DNA from: Clostridiaceae bacterium
GTDB lineage: Bacteria > Bacillota > Clostridia > Acetivibrionales > DTU013
DNA length: 36,258 nt
Assembly: GCA_012730015.1 (NCBI GenBank)
Contig: JAAYBT010000019.1
Span: 1 to 36,258 of the forward strand
Direction of reading: 5' to 3'
Both the position numbers and the translations under genes were made by a program. Positions 17,011-26,195 of this stretch are shown one piece after another (position 1 is the stretch's first letter; each line of letters starts with the position of its first letter). The notes under the pieces were generated by a model. That model was not told the origin of the DNA and searched no databases. It was given only the letters and a program-made list of their open reading frames with translations.

Positions 17011-17922
17011 ATGGGATGTAGTCATGATAAAGTACTTCCGGGTCTAATAAGTGAACGAGACCTTTGCAGGATAAGAGAAGCAGTTTGTATACAGGTTGAA
17101 AAAATCTATGATTCATGTAAAGAAAAGGACTGCATTGAAGATGCCAGAGTGTTTTTTAAGAATCCGCAGCAGGCTAATTGGCTCATTTGTCATGCGATTA
17201 ACGTAAAAGCAAGGCGGGCCGAAGTAGTGAAGGTATTCTCGGACGTTGAGGAGGTGCCCTTCAAGAGAGGCTTCTACACCGTTGATGTGAAATTTTTCAT
17301 CAAGGTCACACTAGACTTCTTTGTACCAGGTCTTGGTGGCGGAATAAAGATTATCACAGTGCCTGGTATCGTACTCTTTGACAAAAAGGTCATTCTTTTC
17401 GGCTCAGAAGGCAATGTAAAGATATTCAAATCACATTTTGTAGAAAAAGGGTTGGATAATCAGGGCGGCTCAGCTCTTCAACAGGATAATTTACCTATTT
17501 CCAAGATCGAGGTCGCAGAACCGATTACACTGGGTGCAAAGCTTGTTGATGTGCTGGAAAGCTCCTGCGATGACGGCTGTGCGAGAAACCTTCCCAAGGT
17601 TGTCAGTGACTTAATTGAAGACTTCGATTTTGATGAAACAGATCTTGCCGTAGACAACACAAGAGAGCTTAACATCAGAAGGCAGGCAGTGGCGACGGTT
17701 GGGCTTTTCTCGATTATAAAGCTTGCCAGATTTGTTCAGCTATTGATACCTGCATTTGACTTCTGCATTCCAAACAAGCAGTGTGTTGCAGCAACGGAGG
17801 AAAACCCATGCGACTTGTTTGACACAATTGATTTCCCAATCGATGAATTCTTCCCGCCTCAAAAGGCAGATTTCCCGGGGGCGCTCGAAGATGATAGGGC
17901 ATTGACAAAGGATGACCTGTAG
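17011..17922 (+). CDS. Conserved hypothetical protein, unknown function
   Basis: 303-aa ORF with RBS gaaggga; Cys-containing N-terminus (DSCKEKDCIEDARVFF) and acidic C-terminus. Confidence 0.85.
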   Translation: MGCSHDKVLPGLISERDLCRIREAVCIQVEKIYDSCKEKDCIEDARVFFKNPQQANWLICHAINVKARRAEVVKVFSDVEEVPFKRGFYTVDVKFFIKVTLDFFVPGLGGGIKIITVPGIVLFDKKVILFGSEGNVKIFKSHFVEKGLDNQGGSALQQDNLPISKIEVAEPITLGAKLVDVLESSCDDGCARNLPKVVSDLIEDFDFDETDLAVDNTRELNIRRQAVATVGLFSIIKLARFVQLLIPAFDFCIPNKQCVAATEENPCDLFDTIDFPIDEFFPPQKADFPGALEDDRALTKDDL

Positions 17923-17937
17923 TAACAAGATTTGTAC

Positions 17938-17967
17938 ATAAAGGGATGGCTTGAGCCATCCCTTTAT
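17938..17967. terminator. Terminator hairpin
   Basis: ataaagggatggc-ttga-gccatccctttat. Confidence 0.75.
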
Positions 17968-18019
17968 CTCTTGTGTCTGCGAAGCAAATCCGATGTTTAC
18001 GGTGCCCACACCAGTTCGA

Positions 18020-18391
18020 TTACATAGTTTTTCCGGGTATCAAAAGGTTGATGATGCCATACACAAGAGCGCCCAGTACTGCTCCAACCAGTGTTACATC
18101 ATATCCCGGTACAATAAACTTGACGACATAAATAATTATTGCAGCGACGATAAAGCCTGTTATCCCTCTGCCAAAGGGCGTCGCGTCTACTCCAAGAACC
18201 TTTTGTACAAGGTAATCGATGATAGCGATTACAGCGGCGGCAACAATCAATGGCCAGACACCTGATATTGTGAAACCAGGTGTGAGAAAGGCCGTTACAG
18301 CCAATACAACTGCCCCGACCAACCATCTTATTATGAACTGTCCAAAACTGAAATGTTGTGATCTCTCGACATTTTCAGCCAACCATATCAC
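18020..18391 (-). CDS. Phage holin family IV / YvlD-like membrane protein
   Basis: Four TM segments, FIIRWLVGAVVLAVTAFLTPGFTI, GALVYGIINLLI. Confidence 0.7.
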   Translation of the reverse strand: MIWLAENVERSQHFSFGQFIIRWLVGAVVLAVTAFLTPGFTISGVWPLIVAAAVIAIIDYLVQKVLGVDATPFGRGITGFIVAAIIIYVVKFIVPGYDVTLVGAVLGALVYGIINLLIPGKTM

Positions 18392-18579
18392 TTCCTTTCA
18401 AAGGATATTATGAAGATACAAACTGTCGTCGATACTATTATTTATTCATGACGATAGGATTATACAAACTTGACTATCGAATTTGTTTACTTTTTAACTA
18501 ATATTTGATAAAATGAATAAACTGTAGATATAAGAAGAAAAATATTTCAAAGATGATGACCTGGGAAAGTAATTCGAAT

Positions 18580-18817
18580 AAAAGCCACAGAGAGATGCCG
18601 CCACCGGCTGGAAGCGGCGTTGGTAATCGAAGGGATTAAGAGCCCGAGATTTTTATCGGATGAAGTGCCCCATGTGAGTCGGAAGCCTGAACCAAGTAGG
18701 GTTTCCCGGGAACGCGCCGTTATGCGGATAAGATTGGCAGATTTTTGAAATCGTTCTGCCGAACTAGAGTGGAACCGCGGAATACTTCGCCTCTATATTA
18801 GAGGGCGAAGTTTTTTA
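18580..18817 (+). promoter_or_regulatory. T-box leader (probably tRNA-Cys responsive)
   Basis: Canonical T-box AGAGTGGAACCGCGG at 18766-18780, AGAGAG motif, stem III ggcaga...tctgcc, terminator cttcgcctcta...tagagggcgaagtttttt at 18785-18816; candidate specifier TGC 18666-18668. Confidence 0.93.
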
Positions 18818-18940
18818 TTTGCTGCAAGCATAGGTAACGGCAGTGCCGTTTATGGAGGCACTACAGTAAGTGCTTGGAAGCAAAGCAGAAATACACGGTA
18901 CTGCCACCAAGCTAGAATAATAATGAAACGAGGCAATATT

Positions 18941-19654
18941 ATGTTTAAAGGATTGTTGAGCGATGCCAGATCCATAGCAGCAAAGGACCCGGCCGCTAAA
19001 AGTACGTTGGAGGTATTCCTTTTATATCCCGGCTTTCATGCTCTGATTTACCATCGTATTGCCCATTGGTTTTTCAAAAGGAAGCTGTTTTTTCTTGCCC
19101 GTGCTACATCCCAGTTTTCTCGATTCATTACGAGCATTGAGATACATCCCGGAGCAAAGATTGGTCGTGGCCTTTTTATGGATCACGGCATGGGTATAGT
19201 TATTGGTGAAACAGCAGAAATCGGCGACAATTGTACTATTTACCACGGGGTGACTCTGGGGGGGACCGGAAAGGAAAAGGGTAAAAGGCATCCTACGATT
19301 GGGAATAATGTCCTCATAGGAGCAGGCGCAAACCTGCTTGGACCCATCACTGTCGGCGACAATGCCATGATCGGGGCAGGCTCAATTGTGCTCAGTAATG
19401 TTGATGCCGATACCACAGTAACAGGGACGAAGGCGCGAGCTGTGAAACAGGCGGGCAGGAAGCTGGCACCGTCTGTAGAGCTAGATCATATACATGTGGC
19501 GGATCCTTTCTCCCAAGAGCTGTGTAAGCTTCAGGTGCGTATGGAGCGTATGGAGGAAATGCTGCGCAGAGCCAGGCCGGATGATGCATTGGAGGATGCG
19601 GACACGATTGCAAAAATGAATAAATGTGGAGGGAAAGGGAATGAAACTGTATAA
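18941..19654 (+). CDS. cysE: Serine O-acetyltransferase
   Basis: [56 protein letters not shown]; start ATG 18941 preferred (upstream in-frame 18923 also possible). Confidence 0.95.
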   Translation: MFKGLLSDARSIAAKDPAAKSTLEVFLLYPGFHALIYHRIAHWFFKRKLFFLARATSQFSRFITSIEIHPGAKIGRGLFMDHGMGIVIGETAEIGDNCTIYHGVTLGGTGKEKGKRHPTIGNNVLIGAGANLLGPITVGDNAMIGAGSIVLSNVDADTTVTGTKARAVKQAGRKLAPSVELDHIHVADPFSQELCKLQVRMERMEEMLRRARPDDALEDADTIAKMNKCGGKGNETV

Positions 19655-21038
19655 TACATTATCCAGACAAAAGGAAGAATTCAAGCCGATACAGGAAGGA
19701 GTTGCAAGCATTTATTCCTGTGGGCCCACCGTATATCAGTATGCGCATATCGGTAACATGAGATCCTACGTGTTCATGGACATATTGAGACGTGCCCTCA
19801 AATATAACGGCTATAATCTTAAGCACGTTATGAATATAACCGATGTCGGCCACCTGGTATCGGATGCCGATGAGGGTGAAGACAAGATGGTTAAGACCGC
19901 CAAACAGACACAAAAATCTCCCTTGGAGATCGCAGAGTACTATACTGGTGTCTTTATGAAGGATATTGCCGAGCTGAATATAGAAAAGCCGGAGTATATT
20001 CCAAAGGCGACAGAGCATATCGATGAGATGCTGCAGTTTGTGGAGGAGCTGGCTGAGAAGGGCTTTGCATACGAAACCAGCGATGGCATCTATTTTGACA
20101 TAATGAAGTTCGAGGGCTACGGAAAGTTATCCAGGCTGGATCTGGAGGGGCAAATTGCAGGCGCCAGGGTGGACGTGAATGAGGAAAAAAGGCATCCTGC
20201 CGACTTTGCACTTTGGAAGAAGGCACCCAAAGAGCATATCATGCAGTGGCCTAGCCCCTGGGGCATGGGATATCCAGGCTGGCATATAGAGTGCTCCGCC
20301 ATGAGCAGAAAATACCTGGGAGATGTATTTGACATTCACACAGGTGGTGTGGATCACATTCCTGTACATCATGAAAATGAAATAGCGCAGAGCGAGGCGC
20401 TTCTTGGCAAGCCTGCGGTCCATTACTGGCTTCATGGAGAATTTCTGCTTATCGACAACGGCAAAATGTCCAAGAGCCTTGGCAACGCTTACACGATAGC
20501 TGACATTAAGAAGGAGGGCTATAGCCCTCTGGCATTTAGATATATGTGCCTGAATGCAAACTACAGGAGCAAGCTCAACTTTACCTGGGAGGGAATAAAG
20601 GCTGCACAGGTGGCTTTAGACAGGCTATTTGAGGGAGTGCTGGCTCATAGGAAGGCACCCGAGGGGATAGAGCTGGAGGCTGGCTTACTTAAAAGGTTTG
20701 AAGAGGATTTTAAAGACGCGGTTAATGATGACCTGAACATCCCAAAGGCATTGGGAGTGGCTTGGAATGCTGTGAAGCACGGGACCAAGTCTCAAGATAT
20801 TTATGGGCTGCTCTTAAAAATGGATAATGTTTTAGGATTGGACTTTGCAAACATAGCTCAGAAGCATGAGGATGAGGCGTCGGAGCTCAGCCCTGAGATA
20901 GAGGAGCTTGTGAATATTAGGCAGCAGGCGCGCAAGGATAAAAACTGGAAGCTGGCCGATGAGATCCGGGATAAGCTGAACGGCATGGGAATACAGCTTG
21001 AGGATACTCCCGAGGGAGTTAAGGCGACACGCAAGTGA
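19641..21038 (+). CDS. cysS: Cysteinyl-tRNA synthetase
   Basis: [48 protein letters not shown] 19641 overlaps the end of cysE. Confidence 0.98.
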   Translation: MKLYNTLSRQKEEFKPIQEGVASIYSCGPTVYQYAHIGNMRSYVFMDILRRALKYNGYNLKHVMNITDVGHLVSDADEGEDKMVKTAKQTQKSPLEIAEYYTGVFMKDIAELNIEKPEYIPKATEHIDEMLQFVEELAEKGFAYETSDGIYFDIMKFEGYGKLSRLDLEGQIAGARVDVNEEKRHPADFALWKKAPKEHIMQWPSPWGMGYPGWHIECSAMSRKYLGDVFDIHTGGVDHIPVHHENEIAQSEALLGKPAVHYWLHGEFLLIDNGKMSKSLGNAYTIADIKKEGYSPLAFRYMCLNANYRSKLNFTWEGIKAAQVALDRLFEGVLAHRKAPEGIELEAGLLKRFEEDFKDAVNDDLNIPKALGVAWNAVKHGTKSQDIYGLLLKMDNVLGLDFANIAQKHEDEASELSPEIEELVNIRQQARKDKNWKLADEIRDKLNGMGIQLEDTPEGVKATRK

Positions 21039-21127
21039 AGTTTTTGTGTATGGTGGGGGATGCAACATTTATGGAGCATTATAATATACTGATTATGTAA
21101 ATAAATCTTGTGTTAGGATGTGATCTA

Positions 21128-21322
21128 GTGGTAATGGATGTAATTAAGTGGGACATGAACATGGCTTACAGATGCTTTGAAAGAGCCGCCAAGAGCTATG
21201 AGACCTTCTTCAACGAGCTTGTTAAGGACAAAAAGGATGCTTCTATAGGGTCTTCCCAACCGGGAGAGTGGGATGATTTTAAATCCGAAGTCAATGAGGC
21301 AATTGCGAAAAGGCGCAGATGA
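21128..21322 (+). CDS. Small hypothetical protein
   Basis: 62-65 aa with GTG 21128 or ATG 21134 start after aggatgtgat; terminator follows. Confidence 0.5.
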   Translation: MVMDVIKWDMNMAYRCFERAAKSYETFFNELVKDKKDASIGSSQPGEWDDFKSEVNEAIAKRRR

Positions 21323-21360
21323 TACCAGGCAGATGCGCTGCGATTGCGTGGTATTGATTA

Positions 21361-21406
21361 AGGAGTATGAACAGTCTTAAGTCAGACTGTTCACACTCCT
21401 TTTTTG
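21361..21406 (+). terminator. Rho-independent terminator
   Basis: aggagtatgaacagtct-taagtc-agactgttcacactccttttttt-like hairpin with one mismatch. Confidence 0.85.
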
Positions 21407-21490
21407 CAGCCAGAGTTCACCATATCCGGCCGGAATCGAGAGGGGCGCGCTGCCTGGGATGCATTGATGAGGGGCAGCGAAGTGAAAGGA

Positions 21491-22441
21491 TTAGTTTTTC
21501 AGACGATACCAGCTGATGAAGCGCTCAATCCCATCCTCCAGCTTTACCTTGGGGCTGTATCCCAATAGGTTTGCCGCTTTGCTGATATTTGCCAATGTTT
21601 TGGGAACATCACCGGGCTGCTGAGGTAAAAACCGGAGATGTGCCTGCCTTTGAAGCTTGCTTTCAATTATCCTTACAAGGGTCAAAACATCGACGGCATT
21701 TGAGTTTCCAATATTCAAAAGCTCAAAAGCACATTTGCAGTCTATGGATGCGACGATTCCATCTACCACATCATCAATATAGGTGTAGTCCCTGGAGCTG
21801 CTTCCGTCGCCGTAAATGCCGACTTCAAGCCCTCGTGAGATGGCCTTTGTAAAGATGTGAATTGCCATGTCAGGTCGCTGCCTGGGGCCGTATACGGTAA
21901 AAAACCTCAGACAGACTGTCGGTATACTATAAAGCTGATGCCAGGTCTTACACAATAGCTCCCCGGAGTATTTGGCGGCGGCATAGGGTGAGGCCTGGCA
22001 GATGAGATTGTTGCTCTCCCTAAAGGGAACCGTGCCGTTGCCGTAGACGGAAGATGAGGATGCAAAAATGAACTTGCTAACCCCATATTTTCTGCAAGCC
22101 TCCAGCATAATGACAGTACCCTTAATATCTGTGTCCACATAATCAAGGGGCGTCAGGATGGAATTCCTTACACCCGCAAGAGCTGCAAGATGCACAAGGA
22201 TATCGATATTATGCTGCTTCATAAGTCGGTCGACCAGGTCGGCGTCGAGTATGTTACCCTCCACAAGTTTGTAGCTTGGGTGCTCAAGTGCGCTGTGCAC
22301 ATTTTCTCTTTTAATTAAGGGATCGTAGTTATCCCGGAAGTTATCCAGACCTATCACATTATAGCCCAACTGCAGCAGCCTTTCACACAAGTGTGAGCCA
22401 ATGAAGCCTGCACTGCCGGTTACTAATATATTGCTCTTCAT
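21491..22441 (-). CDS. NAD-dependent epimerase/dehydratase, UDP-glucuronate 4-epimerase-like
   Basis: VTGSAGFIGSHLCERLL, SPYAAAKYSGE, RFFTVYGPRQRPDMAIH; ATGA overlap with upstream gene. Confidence 0.88.
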   Translation of the reverse strand: MKSNILVTGSAGFIGSHLCERLLQLGYNVIGLDNFRDNYDPLIKRENVHSALEHPSYKLVEGNILDADLVDRLMKQHNIDILVHLAALAGVRNSILTPLDYVDTDIKGTVIMLEACRKYGVSKFIFASSSSVYGNGTVPFRESNNLICQASPYAAAKYSGELLCKTWHQLYSIPTVCLRFFTVYGPRQRPDMAIHIFTKAISRGLEVGIYGDGSSSRDYTYIDDVVDGIVASIDCKCAFELLNIGNSNAVDVLTLVRIIESKLQRQAHLRFLPQQPGDVPKTLANISKAANLLGYSPKVKLEDGIERFISWYRLKN

Positions 22442-25068
22442 TTTTTACCAACTCCTTCATAGTAAAAGCCAAAGCTTCTCACATAATCCGGGTCGTAAAC
22501 ATTGCGCAAGTCCAAAAAAACCGGTTTTCTTACAATGCCTTTTAGAGCGTTGAAGTCCAGACAGGAAAACTCTTCCCATTCGGTTGCTAGTACAATGCAA
22601 TCGCTTTGAGCACAGGCAGAGTACACATCAGTAAAGTATTCCAGACTTAAATCAGGATAACTTTTTTTCATGTTCCCCATGGCTTGTGGATCATAGACTG
22701 CTACAGCAGCCTTTTTTTCTAGAAGCGATGTCAGGACTGTCAGTGAGGGGGATTCGCGAATGTCATCGGTTCCGGGCTTAAATGCAAGCCCCAACACAGC
22801 TATTCTGCGCCCCTCCAAACCATCGAGAGCAGCTTCTATTTTTCCTATCATCCTTTTTTTCTGGCGATTGTTCACTTCAAGCACACCATCCAGAAGCAGG
22901 GGCTCATAGCCGAGACCTCTGCTCAAACCGGTCAGGGCGCGGACATCCTTCGGGAAGCAGCTGCCGCCAAAGCCTGGACCGGGGTTCAGATACTGTAGTC
23001 CAATCCTCTTGTCCAACCCCATTCCCTTAGTAACTGTGCTGATGTCAATGCCGCAAAGCTCACATATATTGGCGACTTCATTAATGAAGCTAATTTTCGT
23101 AGCAAGAAAGCAGTTTGATGCATATTTTATCATCTCAGCCGCCTCAATACTTGTTACAAGCACAGGGATATTAGAATCAATCTGGCTGCGATAGATTTCC
23201 TTTACAATATTTGCTGCCCGGTCATTTTGTGCACCGATGATAATTCTATCGGGGTTTATGAAATCCCCTACGCTTGACCCTTCTCTTAGAAACTCCGGAT
23301 TGGAGACCAGGTCAAAGTCAAGCTTCTCATTTCGCTCCTTCAAAATTTCTGTGATTTCATTTTTTACCCTCATACCGGTGCCTACAGGCACAGTGCTTTT
23401 ATTAACGATGACTTTGTAGCAGCTCATATTTTGAGCGATTTCACGTGCTGCTTCTAATACATGACTGACATCGCAGGTATTGTCCTCGAGGGTTGGAGTG
23501 TTGACGGTGATGAAGATGATATCCGAGCGATTCACAGCGGCTTTAATGTCGCTTGTGAAGTGGAGGCACTTGCGTTTCTTCACACATTCATCTATGATAT
23601 CGTCGAGGGAGGGTTCGAAAATTGGTATTATGCCTCTTCTTAAGCCATTGATTTTTTCCATATCCCGGTCGCAGCAATATACATTCATGCCCATTGATGC
23701 CAGACAGGCTCCTGTCACAAGGCCAACATAGCCTGTGCCTATGATTGAGATGCTTGGCTTGGGCTTAGTCTTCGGTTTCAGCTTGCTTTTGCCGGCTTGA
23801 CGCCGGAGCTTCTTAGTCGAAGCTGAGACACGTATTTCGGGAGCCAGCTTGGCCTGTGCCATGTCAAATGATTTTTTTGGGCCCTGTGTACGGAGCTTCT
23901 CGGGAGGCATTTTGTCCCTTTCTTCCGGCACATATGCTGCAGGAAATATTTCCTCGGCGACTCTCTCCCAGCTAAATCTCTCATCAGCCATTTTTCTGCC
24001 TGCAGCGCCCATATCAAGGGATTTGTTCGGATTGTCCAGCAGATTACAGATTTGCTGAGCCATTACATCAGAGCTATCATACTCATCGATTACAATGCCG
24101 TTGCCGTACCCAGCAATCACTTCTGCATTACCGCCCCTGTTGGTCGTTATAATCGGCAGTCCTGCCGCCATGGCCTCATAGTGGACTCTGGCCAGGGGCT
24201 CGCTCCATTGAGATGCGCAAATAAACAAATCACCAATACTGTAGTAAGCAGGGATATCCGCAGGAGGGATGAAGCCGGTAAAGATAACAGGTCCGGGCAA
24301 ATTCTCCGCATAGCTGCTGATTAGCTTGGTATATTCATCTACATCGTTCTTTCCATACCACTTGCTTCCTACAATGAAAAGAGCGGTATTCTTGTGACTT
24401 TTCATCACGTTGTCCATTGCTCTCAGCAGAACATGGACGCCCTTTTTTATGCTCAGTCTGCCCACATAAAGTACAACCCTATAGTCCTCCAGCCCGTATC
24501 TTTCCTTCATTGTCTGTTTGAGCCGGGCACCCTCCTGTGTCCAGCCGGGATGATATTTCAGCGTGTCAACGCCGGAATAGACCAAACGCATTTTTCCCTC
24601 AGCGGCAGGAAATCTTCCTACAACCGTGTCTGCGATATACTGGCTTACAGTGTTGATGAATTCTGACCTTTCAATACATCTCGAAGCAAGCTCATTTGAT
24701 ATTTTTCCAACATGTAACATTTCGTTATGAAGGCTCAAACTGAATTTAGAATCGGGGAGTCCCTCCGAAAGCGCTAGCAGATATCGGGGACGATTAAATA
24801 CATGGATTAGGTCAAATTCCGGCTTCAATACTGCCTTCAGGTTTCTTACATAGGCAGTGTCCACATTGCCAGCTACTCTGATATATTTGACATTGCCTCT
24901 GGTTTCCTGCTCAGGCAGCGTGGGGTGTTGAATGCTGTAAACTGTAATGTCATGCTGCCTCGATAAATAGGGAAGGATACCGTCTATATATAATTGAATT
25001 GCACCACCGGCAATCGGCGGCATAGGAAGCTTTTCAGTACAAATTAGGGCTATTTTCAAGCTACTCAC
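22438..25068 (-). CDS. Fusion protein: GT4-family glycosyltransferase plus UDP-glucose 6-dehydrogenase
   Basis: N-terminal LYVGRLSIKKGVHVLLRAM...AMAAGLPIITTNRGGNAEVI; Lys/Pro linker KSKLKPKTKPKPS; C-terminal ISIIGTGYVGLVTGACLA...NPGPGFGGSCFPKDVRAL...LGLAFKPGTDDIRESPS. Confidence 0.93.
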   Translation of the reverse strand: MSSLKIALICTEKLPMPPIAGGAIQLYIDGILPYLSRQHDITVYSIQHPTLPEQETRGNVKYIRVAGNVDTAYVRNLKAVLKPEFDLIHVFNRPRYLLALSEGLPDSKFSLSLHNEMLHVGKISNELASRCIERSEFINTVSQYIADTVVGRFPAAEGKMRLVYSGVDTLKYHPGWTQEGARLKQTMKERYGLEDYRVVLYVGRLSIKKGVHVLLRAMDNVMKSHKNTALFIVGSKWYGKNDVDEYTKLISSYAENLPGPVIFTGFIPPADIPAYYSIGDLFICASQWSEPLARVHYEAMAAGLPIITTNRGGNAEVIAGYGNGIVIDEYDSSDVMAQQICNLLDNPNKSLDMGAAGRKMADERFSWERVAEEIFPAAYVPEERDKMPPEKLRTQGPKKSFDMAQAKLAPEIRVSASTKKLRRQAGKSKLKPKTKPKPSISIIGTGYVGLVTGACLASMGMNVYCCDRDMEKINGLRRGIIPIFEPSLDDIIDECVKKRKCLHFTSDIKAAVNRSDIIFITVNTPTLEDNTCDVSHVLEAAREIAQNMSCYKVIVNKSTVPVGTGMRVKNEITEILKERNEKLDFDLVSNPEFLREGSSVGDFINPDRIIIGAQNDRAANIVKEIYRSQIDSNIPVLVTSIEAAEMIKYASNCFLATKISFINEVANICELCGIDISTVTKGMGLDKRIGLQYLNPGPGFGGSCFPKDVRALTGLSRGLGYEPLLLDGVLEVNNRQKKRMIGKIEAALDGLEGRRIAVLGLAFKPGTDDIRESPSLTVLTSLLEKKAAVAVYDPQAMGNMKKSYPDLSLEYFTDVYSACAQSDCIVLATEWEEFSCLDFNALKGIVRKPVFLDLRNVYDPDYVRSFGFYYEGVGKK

Positions 25069-26095
25069 TCCTTTTTAGCAAAACTGCCAGAGCTTCTTCC
25101 TTTGAAAGCTCAAATCTTGCAATCTTTTCTATTTCAGAAGGCCTCAGGGATTTACCCTTTTGAAACAGATTTTTCACCAGCCCGAAAAACCAATGTGGAT
25201 ATGTCAGGTCGGTATAGAGTATATCCTTTTCCTTCTCGGAAAGGGGGTTGATTTGCGTGTACCAACTGAGGATTTGTTCGATTGTATCGCAGGACCAAAG
25301 CCCAGCATTCTCGCAAGCTTTGCCGATGATTTTTCTTAGATCCCTTGCCGGCAGATCATAGGTTACTCCATCTAAATCAATCACATAGGTTCCATCTGCT
25401 GCATCAAGGACATTTCCTCTTCCGAAGTCCTGATGACAAAGCACAATAGAGGGGGAGCCCTCCTGTGTCAGATGTAAATAGTCTGATTCCGAGAGTCTTT
25501 TCAAAGCCAGATCGGCAAGGGCTATAATCTGGTCTATATATGCCAGGTAAGCCTGATAAGGCTCTTTAGAGGCCCCGGAGGAGACTTCCTTCCATTCAAG
25601 CATCCTCCTCTTCATGGAGTTATACTGATCCGGCCACTTTCTCAGCTTTGTGGATATTCTGCATTGCTCATTGGGAATATAGCCCCTTGAGGCAACATGA
25701 AATGCGGCCAGACCCTGCACGGCCTTTCGAAAATCTGTTGTAAGTGAGAAATTCAAGTCGCTGCCATTAATCCACCCGTAGAGTACAAATAATTGACCCT
25801 CATATTCGGTAATGGCTTGTTTGTCTCTATTTAAAATAATTCCGGGAACCTTACCGCCGGAATTCCTAATATATATTTGAGCGTTGACGGAAAATAGAGC
25901 TTTGTCAAGGGTCTGCTTTAGACGTTTGAGACAGAGCCAGCTACCGCTCGCGTTGACTTTCCAGACAGTCTTAATGGTGCCTGCCTGGATCAACACAAGC
26001 TTTTCCGGATTGATGCTGTATCTGCCTAACACATGAGTCGCAGTGGCCTCAAGATTTTCTTCAGTAATTCCTTTTCTATCTATCAATAGTCTCAT
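25061..26095 (-). CDS. CotS-family spore coat protein (aminoglycoside phosphotransferase fold)
   Basis: IVLCHQDFGRGNVL...YVIDLDGVTYDLPARDLRKII; overlaps start of the GT/UGD gene. Confidence 0.85.
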   Translation of the reverse strand: MRLLIDRKGITEENLEATATHVLGRYSINPEKLVLIQAGTIKTVWKVNASGSWLCLKRLKQTLDKALFSVNAQIYIRNSGGKVPGIILNRDKQAITEYEGQLFVLYGWINGSDLNFSLTTDFRKAVQGLAAFHVASRGYIPNEQCRISTKLRKWPDQYNSMKRRMLEWKEVSSGASKEPYQAYLAYIDQIIALADLALKRLSESDYLHLTQEGSPSIVLCHQDFGRGNVLDAADGTYVIDLDGVTYDLPARDLRKIIGKACENAGLWSCDTIEQILSWYTQINPLSEKEKDILYTDLTYPHWFFGLVKNLFQKGKSLRPSEIEKIARFELSKEEALAVLLKRSE

Positions 26096-26195
26096 TCCTT
26101 TCAGTGTTATTCTGGCGGTAAAGCATCGGGCAAGGTCTTTGCGAAACTACGAGTTATTTTGATGCCAGCTCAAAAGCAGCTAATTCGCAAGGAGC

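Noticed and set aside
18020-18391. Prophage indicated by holin-like protein
   Set aside because: This YvlD/phage-holin-IV family is a common chromosomal membrane protein; no other phage genes nearby.
22782-24666. Multiple plus-strand ORFs of 60-90 aa opposite the GT/UGD gene
   Set aside because: Antisense shadows of a long, motif-rich CDS; no independent domain signal or RBS support.
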